A stretch of 64,000 nucleotides of DNA from Micromonospora chokoriensis (GCF_000718555.1 NZ_JOAN01000031.1:40513-104512), one strand, 5' to 3'; positions 44,456 to 53,645 are shown, counted from the stretch's first letter. The notes: generated by a model from the sequence alone, not told the origin. Program-made: numbers and translations.

Positions 44456-45256
44456 TTAGTGGATTAGCGGGCGGAAGGTGCCGAGGAGGACGCTTGTGGT
44501 CAGGGCGGCTCCGGCCAGGACGACTGCCCCGGCGATGAGGAGGGCGTCGGCGCGGGTGAAGTGCTGCCGGCGGGCGACGGTACGGGGTGTGCCAGCGTCG
44601 AAGCCGCGGGCGTCCATCGCCACCGCCAGCCGGGTGCCTCGACGGATCGCCCCGACCAGCAGCGCGAACGCGGTGGAGGCGAACAGCCGCAGCTTCGCCA
44701 CCGGATTGCGTCCCGCGTCGACGCCGCGTGCGCGCCGAGCCATGCTGATCATCTGCCACTCCTGACCGAGTAGCGGCACCAGCCGGAACGCGGCCAGCGC
44801 CCCGATGGCGAACCGGGCCGGCGCCTTCACGTTCTGGATCAACGCGTCGGCCAGATCGGTGGGGTCGGTGGTCGCGAAAACGATCACACCGGGCAGCGCC
44901 ACCGCGAACACCCGCAGCACCAGGCCGAGCGCGGTGAGCAGCACGCCGGTGCTCACCAGCACCGGCCCAGCGTCCAGTAGGACCCGGCCGGACCGGTCGG
45001 CCGCGAACAGCACCAGGGTGACCAGGATGCCGGCGGCACTGAGCAGCAGTGGCCAGGCCCGCCGGGCCAGCACCCGGTAGCGGATGCCGAACAGCGGCAG
45101 CAGCGCGAGTTCGAGGGCGATGGCGATCGCCGGGGCCACCGGGTCCAGGGTCGCCAGCAGGGTGAACGAGAAGACCAGGGCGGCGGCGACCTTCGCCACC
45201 GGATTGCGGCGGGCCAACGGCGCGTCGGGCGCGGCGACCGGCTCGATGCTGATCAT
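44456..45256 (-). CDS. ECF transporter T component (EcfT, YkoC-like)
   Basis: 266 aa membrane subunit that couples ATPases to the substrate-binding S component. Several hydrophobic helices (for example [33 protein letters not shown]) and the cytoplasmic coupling helices with [14 protein letters not shown] and [13 protein letters not shown] (A-R-G motifs) are visible. It overlaps the ATPase gene by 4 bp. With YkoD- and YkoE-like partners and a TPP riboswitch the substrate is probably thiamine or hydroxymethylpyrimidine. Confidence 0.9.
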   Translation of the reverse strand: MISIEPVAAPDAPLARRNPVAKVAAALVFSFTLLATLDPVAPAIAIALELALLPLFGIRYRVLARRAWPLLLSAAGILVTLVLFAADRSGRVLLDAGPVLVSTGVLLTALGLVLRVFAVALPGVIVFATTDPTDLADALIQNVKAPARFAIGALAAFRLVPLLGQEWQMISMARRARGVDAGRNPVAKLRLFASTAFALLVGAIRRGTRLAVAMDARGFDAGTPRTVARRQHFTRADALLIAGAVVLAGAALTTSVLLGTFRPLIH

Positions 45257-46683
45257 CGCTCGTCGTCCGGGGCCGGTCGCAGGGTGACGGTGCGGTCGGC
45301 GAGCGCGGCGACGAAGTCCGCGTCGTGGGTGACCGCGACCACGCCGTGCCCGGCGTCGCGCAGGTCGGCGAAGAGGTCGACCAACTCCCGCCAGGTCCGC
45401 CGGTCCTGGCCGAAGGTGGGTTCGTCGCAGATCAGCAGGCGTGGCGCGGTGGCCAGGGCCGTCGCCACGCTCAGCCGCCGCGCCTCACCACCCGAGAGGG
45501 TGTACGGGTTGGCAGCGGCGAGCCGAGCCAGCCGCAGCCGATCCAGCAGCCCGGCCACGGTCTCCTTGACGACCGCCTCGGGTTGACCGGTGCGGCGCGG
45601 GCCGAGCGCCAACTCGTCGAAGACCGTGCTGGTGACGAACTGGTGCTCCGGATCCTGGAAGACCGACCCGATCCGCCGGGCCAGTGCGGGGGCCCGCCAG
45701 CGGTGTGGGGGAGTGCGGTGGTCCGCGCCTGCCAACTCGGCGGACGCGGTGACCCGCCCGGTGCCGGGCCGGAGCAGGCCGCCGAGCAGCAGCGCCAGGG
45801 TGGACTTGCCGGCACCGTTCGGTCCGCGTACGGCGAGTGCCTCACCGGCGCGTACCGCCAGGTCGGTGGAGCCCAGCCGGGGCGGCAGGCCGAGCCGGTC
45901 GGCGGTGAGCAACAGCTCCCCGGGGCCGGTGGTGGCCGGGCGGGGGGCGATGGGGTGACCGGGCACCCAGACCCCCTCGGCGGCCAGGGTGGCGCCGTGC
46001 GCGGCGAAGACCGCCTCGGGGGTGCCGTCCGCGCGGACGCCGCCCCCCGGTTCCAGGACGACCACCCGGTCGACGAGCGGCAACGCCTCGGCGACCCGGT
46101 GCTCGACCAGGATCAGCGTGGTGTCGGCGTCCAGTGCGCTGGCCACCGCCTGCCGGACCAGGTCGGCCCCGGCCGGGTCGAGGTTGGCGGTCGGCTCGTC
46201 GAGCAGCAGCAGGGCGGGGCGGAGGGCCAGCGCGCCGGCCAGAGCGAGGCGTTGCTGCTCGCCGCCGGAGAGAGCTGCGGTGTTGCGGTCGGAGGAGTAC
46301 GGGAAGCCGACCCGGTGCAGCGCCTCGTCCACCCGGGGCCAGATCTCGTCGGCCGGCACGCCGCGGTTCTCCAGCCCGAACGCGACGTCGTCGCCGCAGC
46401 GGGCCATCACGAGCTGGGTCTCCGGGTCCTGGAAGACGATGCCGACTCGTTCCCGCCCCTTGCGTGGGTCGAGCCCGTCGATCTCGACGGTGCCCTCCTG
46501 CTCGCCGGAGTCCTCGGGGAGCAGCCCGGCCAGCGCGCTGAGCAGGGTGCTCTTGCCGGCCCCGGAGGGCCCGAGCAGCAGAACCCGCTCCCCAGCCTCA
46601 ACCCGCAGATCAACCCCGCGCACCGCCCAGGCCCGCCGCCCAGCGTGCCGCCACCCGAACCCCCGCAGCAAAACCCCGCCCAC
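45253..46683 (-). CDS. ECF transporter fused ATP-binding protein (two ATPase domains, YkoD-like)
   Basis: 476 aa. Two complete ABC ATPases are fused. Domain 1 has Walker A GPSGAGKST, signature LSGGEQQRLALA and Walker B LLLDEPTANLD. Domain 2 has GPNGAGKST, LSGGEARRLSVA and LLICDEPTFGQD. GTG 46683 is preceded by GGAAGGGGG; the longer frame from a TTG at 46722 would cross the 24-bp inverted repeat at 46712-46775. The stop overlaps the T component start by 4 bp. Confidence 0.92.
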   Translation of the reverse strand: MGGVLLRGFGWRHAGRRAWAVRGVDLRVEAGERVLLLGPSGAGKSTLLSALAGLLPEDSGEQEGTVEIDGLDPRKGRERVGIVFQDPETQLVMARCGDDVAFGLENRGVPADEIWPRVDEALHRVGFPYSSDRNTAALSGGEQQRLALAGALALRPALLLLDEPTANLDPAGADLVRQAVASALDADTTLILVEHRVAEALPLVDRVVVLEPGGGVRADGTPEAVFAAHGATLAAEGVWVPGHPIAPRPATTGPGELLLTADRLGLPPRLGSTDLAVRAGEALAVRGPNGAGKSTLALLLGGLLRPGTGRVTASAELAGADHRTPPHRWRAPALARRIGSVFQDPEHQFVTSTVFDELALGPRRTGQPEAVVKETVAGLLDRLRLARLAAANPYTLSGGEARRLSVATALATAPRLLICDEPTFGQDRRTWRELVDLFADLRDAGHGVVAVTHDADFVAALADRTVTLRPAPDDER

Positions 46684-46711
46684 CGAACCCCCTTCCGGGT
46701 CGCGCTCGCTT

Positions 46712-46775
46712 GCGTTGATCAAGAGGTTTGCGTCAGAAAATCGCCGTCCGTTGACGCAAACCTCTTGATCAACGC
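46712..46775. terminator. Perfect 24-bp inverted repeat inside the ECF operon
   Basis: The arms at 46712-46735 and 46752-46775 are perfectly complementary over 24 bp (core TTGATCAAGAGGTTTGCGTC), with a 16-nt loop. It lies between the S gene stop (46792) and the ATPase gene start (46683). It may terminate or dampen transcription from the S gene into the ATPase gene. Confidence 0.8.
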
Positions 46776-46791
46776 GATGAGGTGGGGGGCG

Positions 46792-47379
46792 TCAGATCAG
46801 GGCTCGGTCTCGGCCTACCGGGAAGCGGTCCAGGACGCCGGTGTTGGCCAGGGCCTTGGTCAGCAGCCAGCCACCAGCGCCGGCGATCACGGTGGAGCTG
46901 ACGACGGTGATGACGAGCATGGGCAGCCGGAAGCTGAGCAGCTCCAGTTCGCTGTAGTACCGGACCTGGTCGAAGATCGCGGCGGCCAGGCCAGCCAGCG
47001 TGCCAGAGAGGAGAGCCGCAGGAAGGCGGAACGACCGGTAGCGGAAGGCTGCGAACCCCAGCTCGGCACCGACTCCCTGGAAGGCGCCCTGCATAACGGC
47101 GACCAGCCCCCATTGGCTGCCCAGGAGTACGGACACGAGAGCGGCGAGGAACTCGCAGTAGAAGGCCGCGCCGGGCCTTCTGATCACCAGGCCGCCCAGC
47201 ACGCCGGGCAGCAGCCAGACGCCGTATAGGAGAGCCTGAGCCGGCGGGAAGAAGGTAAAGGCCCCCTCTGTCGCAGACCACAACAGGCCCCAAGCCCAGA
47301 AGATGATGCCGAAGGCGACCCCGAGCACCGACGTTATGACGATGTCGATGGTGCGCCAACGGTTGGTGGTGTTGTCCAT
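46792..47379 (-). CDS. ECF transporter S component (YkoE-like, thiamine/HMP)
   Basis: 195 aa with six or so helices (for example TSVLGVAFGIIFWAWGLLW, ALLYGVWLLPGVLGGLVI and MLVITVVSSTVIAGAGGWLL). Its size and pattern (GAFQGVGAELGFAAFRYR) match YkoE-type substrate subunits. A TPP riboswitch lies 91 bp upstream, which points to a thiamine precursor. ATG 47379 has GGGAGC upstream. Confidence 0.88.
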   Translation of the reverse strand: MDNTTNRWRTIDIVITSVLGVAFGIIFWAWGLLWSATEGAFTFFPPAQALLYGVWLLPGVLGGLVIRRPGAAFYCEFLAALVSVLLGSQWGLVAVMQGAFQGVGAELGFAAFRYRSFRLPAALLSGTLAGLAAAIFDQVRYYSELELLSFRLPMLVITVVSSTVIAGAGGWLLTKALANTGVLDRFPVGRDRALI

Positions 47380-47469
47380 GCATTGCTCCCAGTTCAAGGA
47401 AGAGAACCAGGAGAAGACGCACGCCGCGTCCGGTGGCGCCGGACTGCGGCGCGGCTGGAGGTCGACCGA

Positions 47470-47552
<83 letters not shown>

Positions 47553-47633
47553 GATATGAAGTTGTCTCGTGAAGGCTAGCACGCGTGACCGGCTGCGACT
47601 CAAGTGGTCGTCGGCGCGCAGTTTTGAAATGCA

Positions 47634-47667
47634 GTAAGGGGTCCCAATGAAGCGTGGGACCCCTTAC
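47634..47667. terminator. Perfect 13-bp hairpin after the secreted-protein gene
   Basis: GTAAGGGGTCCCA (47634-47646) and TGGGACCCCTTAC (47655-47667) with an 8-nt loop, 25 bp beyond the stop at 47692. Confidence 0.8.
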
Positions 47668-47691
47668 GAACTGCCGAATGAAGGCAGGTTT

Positions 47692-48180
47692 CTAACCGAT
47701 CGTGCAGAGAACCTTTCCTGAACTTACCGAACAGTTAACGTTGAGTCCACTGCTGAACTTGACCCACTTGAAAGCGGGGACACTGTAGGTGCGTCCACCG
47801 GTCCGGTTTTCCTTGACGGTGTAAGCCGATTCGACCATGAAGCCGTCCGTGTCAAAATTTGCTCCGCGAATTTGGTCGTCGGACTGGCCTGACGGCAGCC
47901 ACCAGGTAGTGCATGCATAGGTGGTGCTCGCGCCCGCTGCGGTCCAGGTGGGGCAACTGGTAGACCCGCCACCGAGATCGGCGATCTTTACCGTGTAGCT
48001 CGAAGGGAGCTGATTGGTCACGTCCCCGTCGGTTACGCCGAGAGGGCTTACGTCCGCTCCTGCTCCGTTCGGAATCGCGGGATCGGTCGGGAGCGCCGCA
48101 GCCGATGCCTGGCCTGGAATGGCTAGGGCGGCTGCCGCGAGGGCGGCGAACGCCATGATTGCGGATTTACGTCGAGACAT
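47692..48180 (-). CDS. Secreted small Cys-containing protein, unknown function
   Basis: 162 aa. A clear signal peptide (RRKSAIMAFAALAAAALAIP, cleavage after QASA) leads to a mature protein with four Cys (TSCPTW, YACTTW, VNCSVS, VLCTIG), probably two disulfides. It has no transmembrane segment or anchoring signal. Base use is less GC-extreme than the neighbours. I do not recognise the family. It may be horizontally acquired, an effector or a surface protein. Confidence 0.75.
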   Translation of the reverse strand: MSRRKSAIMAFAALAAAALAIPGQASAAALPTDPAIPNGAGADVSPLGVTDGDVTNQLPSSYTVKIADLGGGSTSCPTWTAAGASTTYACTTWWLPSGQSDDQIRGANFDTDGFMVESAYTVKENRTGGRTYSVPAFKWVKFSSGLNVNCSVSSGKVLCTIG

Positions 48181-48489
48181 TTATCCCCCGTAAGGCTGGG
48201 GCCAGCGATATCGCTCTGGCCGTCGATGCGAGTGAATGCTGCCATACGGCTTGTGGCTTTGCAACGCTTGCGTTTGATCTGCTGAGGTGCTGTGGTTGCT
48301 AGCAACAAGATAGGTGGAGTTGCGGACACGTAAGGTGTCCCCTTGTTGGCTGGTTCGGCTTGAAGACTTGGTCGTCCGGTCGCTGGGCCAGACACACGTG
48401 GTAGTGGGCCATGTCACCCGCACCTGCCTAATGAGGGGACCAATTGCTGCCGCAGACGGCTCTGCGATTCGTGGGTACGCTTGGCGATC
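48181..48489. other. Intergenic region between secreted protein and hydrolase genes
   Basis: About 310 bp, lower in GC than the surroundings, with no gene I can support. It contains a short palindrome GGACAC (48324-48329) / GTGTCC (48335-48340) and presumably divergent promoters. ORFs here on both strands have no ribosome sites. Confidence 0.5.
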
Positions 48490-49338
48490 ATGCGGGTTGA
48501 CGCGCGAGGCTTCACGTTCGAGGTGACCGTTGGCGGTCCGCCGCACGGCGTACCCGTCCTGCTACTGCACGGTTTCCCCCAGCACAGCGGCGAGTGGGAC
48601 GACGTGGTGCCGACGCTGCACACGGCCGGGCTGCGCACGTACGCGCTGGACCAGCGCGGTTACTCACCCGGCGCGCGGCCCACGGCGGTGGCCGACTACC
48701 GGATCCCCGAGCTGGTCACCGACGTGGTGGCGGTGCTCGACGCGCTCGGGCTGGACGCTGTCCACCTGGTCGGCCACGACTGGGGCGCCGTCGTGGCCTG
48801 GGCGGTCGCCGCGCGGTACCCCGAGCGGGTCCGCACGCTGACCGCGGTGTCCGTACCGCATCCGGCGGCCATGGCGCACGCCTTGACGACCGACGGCCAA
48901 CAGAAGGCCCGCTCGTCGTACATCGCGCTGTTCCGCAAGCCGGACAAGGCGGAGAAGGTGCTGCTGGCGTGGCACGCCACCGCGCTGCGCAAGCTGCTCG
49001 GCGGGGTGGGCGACTCGTCCCGGGTGAGCCGGTACGCCGACCCGATGCGCGAGCCGGGGGCGCTCACCGCCGCGCTGAACTGGTACCGGGCGATGACCCG
49101 CGCCGACCTGGCCGGCGTCGGCCCGGTCGCGGTGCCCACCACGTACGTCTGGAGTGACCGGGACGTCGCCATCGGGCGGACCGCCGCCGAGGCGTGCGCG
49201 GCGAACGTCACCGGGGAGTACCGCTTCGTGCAGCTGACCGGGGTGAGTCACTGGATCCCGGACGCGGCGCCAGCCCCGCTCGCCGAGGCGATCCTGGCGC
49301 GAGCCGGCGGAACGGCCCGAGCCGGCGGAGCGGCTTGA
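48490..49338 (+). CDS. Alpha/beta hydrolase (epoxide hydrolase/dehalogenase-like)
   Basis: 282 aa. The oxyanion motif is HGFPQHSGEW, the nucleophile region GHDWGAVVAW has Asp as candidate nucleophile (D97 region), and the His is probably in TGVSHWIPDAAP. An Asp nucleophile suggests an epoxide hydrolase or dehalogenase-like enzyme. The C-terminus ends with Ala/Gly repeats. ATG 48490 was chosen; TTG 48481 is in frame. Confidence 0.85.
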   Translation: MRVDARGFTFEVTVGGPPHGVPVLLLHGFPQHSGEWDDVVPTLHTAGLRTYALDQRGYSPGARPTAVADYRIPELVTDVVAVLDALGLDAVHLVGHDWGAVVAWAVAARYPERVRTLTAVSVPHPAAMAHALTTDGQQKARSSYIALFRKPDKAEKVLLAWHATALRKLLGGVGDSSRVSRYADPMREPGALTAALNWYRAMTRADLAGVGPVAVPTTYVWSDRDVAIGRTAAEACAANVTGEYRFVQLTGVSHWIPDAAPAPLAEAILARAGGTARAGGAA

Positions 49339-49367
49339 GCCGTGCTGCTCAATGAGGGAGAGTCATC

Positions 49368-50174
49368 GTGACGGCGGACGCCAGCGGGCCAGGCACCCGG
49401 CGTTCGATCGCCGCGCAGCTACGCGTGCTGGGCGTACGCCCCGGCGCGACGCTGCTGGTGCACGCCGCGCTGCGTCCGCTGGGCTTCGTGGCCGGCGGGC
49501 CGCACGCGGTGGCGCTCGCCCTGCGCGACGCGCTCGGCCCGGACGGCACGATCGTCGTGCCCACCCACACGCCCGACAACAGCGATCCCGCGCAGTGGCG
49601 CAACCCGCCGGTGCCGGCGGACTGGTGGCCGCTGATCCGCTCGGAGATGCCGGGCTTCGACCCGGCGGTCACGGCGAGCCGGTTCATGGGTGCGCTCGCC
49701 GAGACGGTCCGCGGCTGGCCGGGTGCCCTGCGCAGCTCCCATCCCCACGTGTCGTTCGCCGCGCTCGGGCCAGCCGCCGAGCAGGTGGTGGCCGGGCACA
49801 CGCTTGTCGACTCTCTCGGCGAGGGTTCCCCGCTGGCCCGGCTCTACGACCTGGACGCCGACGTGTTGCTGCTCGGCGTGGACCACTCGGTGAGCACCTC
49901 GATGCACCTGGCCGAGTACCGCTGCCCCGGCTCGCCCCGCGAGCGGCTCGGTGCTGCGGTGCGTACCGCCGACGGTGGTCGGGAATGGGTGTGGTGGCAG
50001 GACGTACGGCTCGACGCGGACGACTTCGCCGCGTTGGGCGTGGACCTGGAGGCCACCGGGGCGGTACGTACCGCCCCGGTGGGCGCCGGGACCGGCAGGT
50101 TGATGCGCCAGCGGGCGGCGGTCGACTTCGCGGTTCGTTGGCTGGCCCGCAATAGGACGACGGAGGACGTATGA
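49368..50174 (+). CDS. AAC(3) family N-acetyltransferase
   Basis: 268 aa. It has the typical antibiotic-acetyltransferase fold: LLVHAALRPLGFVAGG, IVVPTHTPDNSDPAQW, SSHPHVSFAALGP and LLLGVDHSVSTSMHLAEY with the conserved acceptor residues. Members of this family acetylate aminoglycosides at position 3, but chromosomal homologues in actinobacteria often have other or unknown roles, so resistance is not implied. GTG 49368 has GAGGGAGA upstream. The stop overlaps the SIS gene ATG by 4 bp. Confidence 0.8.
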   Translation: MTADASGPGTRRSIAAQLRVLGVRPGATLLVHAALRPLGFVAGGPHAVALALRDALGPDGTIVVPTHTPDNSDPAQWRNPPVPADWWPLIRSEMPGFDPAVTASRFMGALAETVRGWPGALRSSHPHVSFAALGPAAEQVVAGHTLVDSLGEGSPLARLYDLDADVLLLGVDHSVSTSMHLAEYRCPGSPRERLGAAVRTADGGREWVWWQDVRLDADDFAALGVDLEATGAVRTAPVGAGTGRLMRQRAAVDFAVRWLARNRTTEDV

Positions 50175-50920
50175 CGGTGAGTGCCGAGGACTACCTGGCC
50201 GTGGTGACCGAGACGATCGGCCGGGTGGCCGCAAGTCAGCGGGAGGGGGTGGGGCGAGCGGCCGACCTGATCGCCGAGGCCGTTCGCGCTGACGGCGTGG
50301 TGCACGCGTTCGGTACCGGGCACTCGGAGGCGCTCGCGATGGAGATCGCCGGCCGGGCCGGAGGTCTGGTGCCGACCAACCGGATCGCGCTACGCGACCT
50401 GGTGCTGATCGGCGGCGAGCCGGCCGAGCGGCTCGGCCCGCTGCTGGAACGGGATCCGGCCGTCGCGCACCGCCTCTACGAGTTGGCCCCGGTGCGCCCT
50501 GCCGACGTCTTCGTGCTCGCTTCGAACTCCGGGGTCAACGGCGCGATGGTGGAGTTCGCCACGCTGGTCAAGGAGCGCGGTCACGGGCTGGTGGCGATCA
50601 CCTCGGCACGGCACTCCGGCCAGATGGCCTCCCGGCACCCGTCCGGGCGCAAGCTGAGCGACCTCGCCGACGTGGTGCTCGACAACGGCGCGCCGTACGG
50701 TGACGCGACGCTGCCCCTGCCCGGCGGCGGCGCGGTCGGCGCGGTCTCCTCGATCACCGCGGCGCTGCTGGCGCAGCAGGTGACTGTGGAGGTGGTGGCG
50801 CGGTTACTGGCGGCGGGGGAGCGGCCACCGGTCTACCTGTCGGCGAACATCCCGGACGGCGACGCGCACAACAACGAGCTGGAGGCCCGGTACGCGGGCC
50901 GCATCCGACGCGGGTCCTGA
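50171..50920 (+). CDS. SIS domain-containing protein (UPF0309-like)
   Basis: 249 aa. SIS phosphosugar-binding domain with FGTGHSEALAMEIAGRAGG and VLASNSGVNGAMVEFATLV. Members are regulatory or isomerase proteins acting on phosphosugars. Its overlap with the AAC(3)-like gene suggests a shared transcript, possibly amino-sugar metabolism (inference). Confidence 0.83.
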   Translation: MTVSAEDYLAVVTETIGRVAASQREGVGRAADLIAEAVRADGVVHAFGTGHSEALAMEIAGRAGGLVPTNRIALRDLVLIGGEPAERLGPLLERDPAVAHRLYELAPVRPADVFVLASNSGVNGAMVEFATLVKERGHGLVAITSARHSGQMASRHPSGRKLSDLADVVLDNGAPYGDATLPLPGGGAVGAVSSITAALLAQQVTVEVVARLLAAGERPPVYLSANIPDGDAHNNELEARYAGRIRRGS

Positions 50921-51039
50921 CATCGCGGCAAGATGAACGGCAGATGTCGTGAACTTGTTTCGCGCTCGGCCGGGTGGGGCATTGGCGTTGCTGCCGGCGG
51001 CCGGGACCGCCGGCAGTAGCGTCTCACCGGAGGTAGCGC

Positions 51040-51543
51040 GTGTCCAAGGAGACCGAGAAGCAGCGTTGGCAGCGCAACTTCGCCGACCTGTTGCAGGAGT
51101 TGCGGGTCGCGCAGACCGGCGTGCAGATCCTCTTCGCCTTCCTGCTCACCCTGCCGTTCAGTAACGGGTTCACCCAGACCAGCGAGTTTCAGCGCGACGT
51201 CTACATCGTGGCGTTGCTCGCGGCGGCCGCCGCCACCGCACTGATCATTTCGCCGGTGGCGTTCCACCGGGCGCTGTTCAGGCAGGGGCGCAAGCCGGAG
51301 TTGGTCCGCTTCGCGCACCGGATGGCCACCGGCGGCCTCGCCTTCATGCTGATCGCGATGGTCAGCGCGGTGCTGCTGATCACCGACTTCGTGCTGGACC
51401 GGCCGATCGCCTTCGTGCTCAGCGCGCTGGCCGGAATCTGGTTCCTCACGTTCTGGGTGGTCCTGCCGTTCGTCCGGCGCAACTGGGGTGAGGACGACAT
51501 CGACGACGACGACGATGATCCGGACACGCTCAGTGGCCGCTGA
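51040..51543 (+). CDS. DUF6328 family membrane protein
   Basis: 167 aa. Four hydrophobic helices (GVQILFAFLLTLPFSNGF, VALLAAAAATALIISPVAF, GGLAFMLIAMVSAVLLITDF, FVLSALAGIWFLTFWVVL) follow a basic N-terminus. The C-terminus is acidic (EDDIDDDDDDPD). Probably a small actinobacterial membrane protein of unknown function. GTG start after a GGAGG site. Confidence 0.8.
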   Translation: MSKETEKQRWQRNFADLLQELRVAQTGVQILFAFLLTLPFSNGFTQTSEFQRDVYIVALLAAAAATALIISPVAFHRALFRQGRKPELVRFAHRMATGGLAFMLIAMVSAVLLITDFVLDRPIAFVLSALAGIWFLTFWVVLPFVRRNWGEDDIDDDDDDPDTLSGR

Positions 51544-51647
51544 CCACGCCGATCTTCACGCAGCGCTACCGCTGGGTAACAACCGGGGGTAGCGTGGCGG
51601 TAGTCGCGCACGTCGACGCAGCCGCACCGAACTTCGAGGGGGCAGCC

Positions 51648-53645
51648 GTGACCACGACGCAGAACGGCCGACCGGCACCGGACGGCCCCGACTCCGAAAC
51701 CACCGCCGGTGCGGCCGCGCCGCTGCCCGCCGAAGCGGGGCAGGTCTCCGAGAAGGAGGCCCGGCAGGTCGCCGAGGCCGCCCGCGAGTCCACCTGGGAC
51801 CGGCCCAGCTTCGGCAAGGAGCTGTTCCTCGGCCGGTTCCGGCTCGACCTGATCGACCCGTGGCCCCGCTCCGATCCGGACGACGTGGCCCGCGCGGAGG
51901 AGTTCCTTGGTCGGTTCCGCGCCTTCCTGACCTCCGAGGTGGACGGCGCGGCCATCGAACGCGACGCGTCCATTCCCGACGCGGTCTTCCACGGTCTGGC
52001 CGACCTTGGCGCGTTCGGCATGAAGATCGACCGGAAGTACGGCGGGCTCGGCCTGAGCAACCTGCACTACTGCCGGGCGCTCATGCTGGCCGGCTCGGTC
52101 AGCCCGGCCATCGGCGCGCTGCTCTCGGCACACCAGTCGATCGGCGTGCCGCAGCCGTTGAAGATGTTCGGCACCGCCGAGCAGAAGCAGCGCTTCCTGC
52201 CCCGACTCGCCGCTGGCGAGGTGTCCGCGTTCCTGCTCACCGAGCCCGACGTCGGCTCCGACCCGGCCCGGTTGGCGACCATCGCCGAGCCGACCGAGGA
52301 CGGCACCGGTTACCGGCTCAACGGGGTGAAGCTCTGGGCCACCAACGGCATCGTGGCCACCCTGCTGGTGGTGATGGCCCGGGTGCCGGCCACCGAGGGG
52401 CGCCGAGGGGGAATCACCGCCTTCGTGGTGGACGGCGACAGCGCGGGCGTCACCGTCGAGCGGCGCAACGAGTTCGTCGGCCTACGCGGCCTGGAGAACA
52501 GCCTCACCCGGTTCCACGACGTGTTCGTGCCCGCCGAGAACGTCATCGGCGGCGAGGGTAAGGGGCTGAAGATCGCCCTGACCACGCTGAACACCGGCCG
52601 GCTCTCGCTGCCGGCAATGTGCGTGGGCGCCGGCAAGTGGGCGTTGAACGTGGCCCGGGGCTGGGCCGCCGACCGGGTCCAGTGGGGTCGACCGGTGGGC
52701 GAGCACGAGGCGGTGGCGCAGAAGCTCTCCTTCATCGCCGCCACCACGTACGGCATGGAGACCATGCTCGACCTCTGCTGCCTGCTCGCCGACGACGACC
52801 ACAACGACATCCGGATCGAAGCGGCGCTGGTCAAGCTGTACGCCAGCGAGATGGCCTGGAAGATCGCCGACGAGCTGATCCAGATCCGGGGCGGACGCGG
52901 CTACGAGACAGCCGACTCACTGGCCGCCCGCGGCGAACGCCCGGCCGCCGTCGAACAGATGCTGCGTGACCTGCGGATCAACCGGATCTTCGAGGGCTCG
53001 ACCGAGATCATGCACCTGCTGATCGCGCGGGAGGCGGTCGACGCCCACCTGTCGGTCGCCGGCGACATCATCGACCCGGACGCGGGGCTGGGCCGCAAGG
53101 CACGAGCCGGCGCGCGAGCGGGTGCCTTCTACGCGAAGTGGCTGCCCACCCTGGCTGTGGGTCGGGGGCAGAGCCCTTCGGCGTACGCCGAGTTCGGCCC
53201 GCTCGCCGCGCACCTGCGGCAGGTGGAACGCTCGTCGCGCAAGCTGGCCCGGTCGACGTTCTACGCGATGTCCCGCTGGCAGGGAAAGATGGAGCGTAAG
53301 CAGGCGTTCCTTGGCCGTGTGGTGGACATCGGCGCGGAGTTGTTCGCGATGTCTGCGGTCTGCGTCCGGGCCTCTGCCGAACGGGACAGCCGCCCGGAAA
53401 ACGTCGAGCTGGCCGACCTGTTCTGCCGGCAGGCGCGGGTGCGGGTGGATGCCCTGTTCGCCGCACTCTGGGACAACACCGACTCGGTCGACACCGCCGC
53501 CGCGAAGCGGATCCTCGCCGGCCGCTACGCGGGCTTGGAGGAGGGCGTGATCACCCCGTCCGACGAGCTGCCCTGGGTGGCCCGCTGGTCGCCCGGCCCG
53601 TCCACCGCCGAGGACGTGCGCCGCCGCATCCCCCCAAAGCCGTAG
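51648..53645 (+). CDS. Acyl-CoA dehydrogenase family protein
   Basis: 665 aa FAD-dependent enzyme. The ACAD core (about 90-470) includes LTEPDVGSDPARLATIAE, GVKLWATNGIVATL and EIMHLLIAREAVD. The long C-terminal domain (about 480-665) is like the extra domain of very-long-chain ACADs. GTG 51648 follows CGAGGGGG; the promoter TAGCGT near 51590 gives a 45-nt leader. Chain length is unknown. Confidence 0.9.
   Translation: MTTTQNGRPAPDGPDSETTAGAAAPLPAEAGQVSEKEARQVAEAARESTWDRPSFGKELFLGRFRLDLIDPWPRSDPDDVARAEEFLGRFRAFLTSEVDGAAIERDASIPDAVFHGLADLGAFGMKIDRKYGGLGLSNLHYCRALMLAGSVSPAIGALLSAHQSIGVPQPLKMFGTAEQKQRFLPRLAAGEVSAFLLTEPDVGSDPARLATIAEPTEDGTGYRLNGVKLWATNGIVATLLVVMARVPATEGRRGGITAFVVDGDSAGVTVERRNEFVGLRGLENSLTRFHDVFVPAENVIGGEGKGLKIALTTLNTGRLSLPAMCVGAGKWALNVARGWAADRVQWGRPVGEHEAVAQKLSFIAATTYGMETMLDLCCLLADDDHNDIRIEAALVKLYASEMAWKIADELIQIRGGRGYETADSLAARGERPAAVEQMLRDLRINRIFEGSTEIMHLLIAREAVDAHLSVAGDIIDPDAGLGRKARAGARAGAFYAKWLPTLAVGRGQSPSAYAEFGPLAAHLRQVERSSRKLARSTFYAMSRWQGKMERKQAFLGRVVDIGAELFAMSAVCVRASAERDSRPENVELADLFCRQARVRVDALFAALWDNTDSVDTAAAKRILAGRYAGLEEGVITPSDELPWVARWSPGPSTAEDVRRRIPPKP

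Noticed and set aside
48181..48546. 121-codon minus-strand ORF between the secreted protein and hydrolase genes
   Set aside because: No start signal, no motif and low-complexity content; regarded as non-coding.
50949..51164. 71-codon ORF before the DUF6328 gene
   Set aside because: It overlaps the DUF6328 start in another frame and has no family resemblance.
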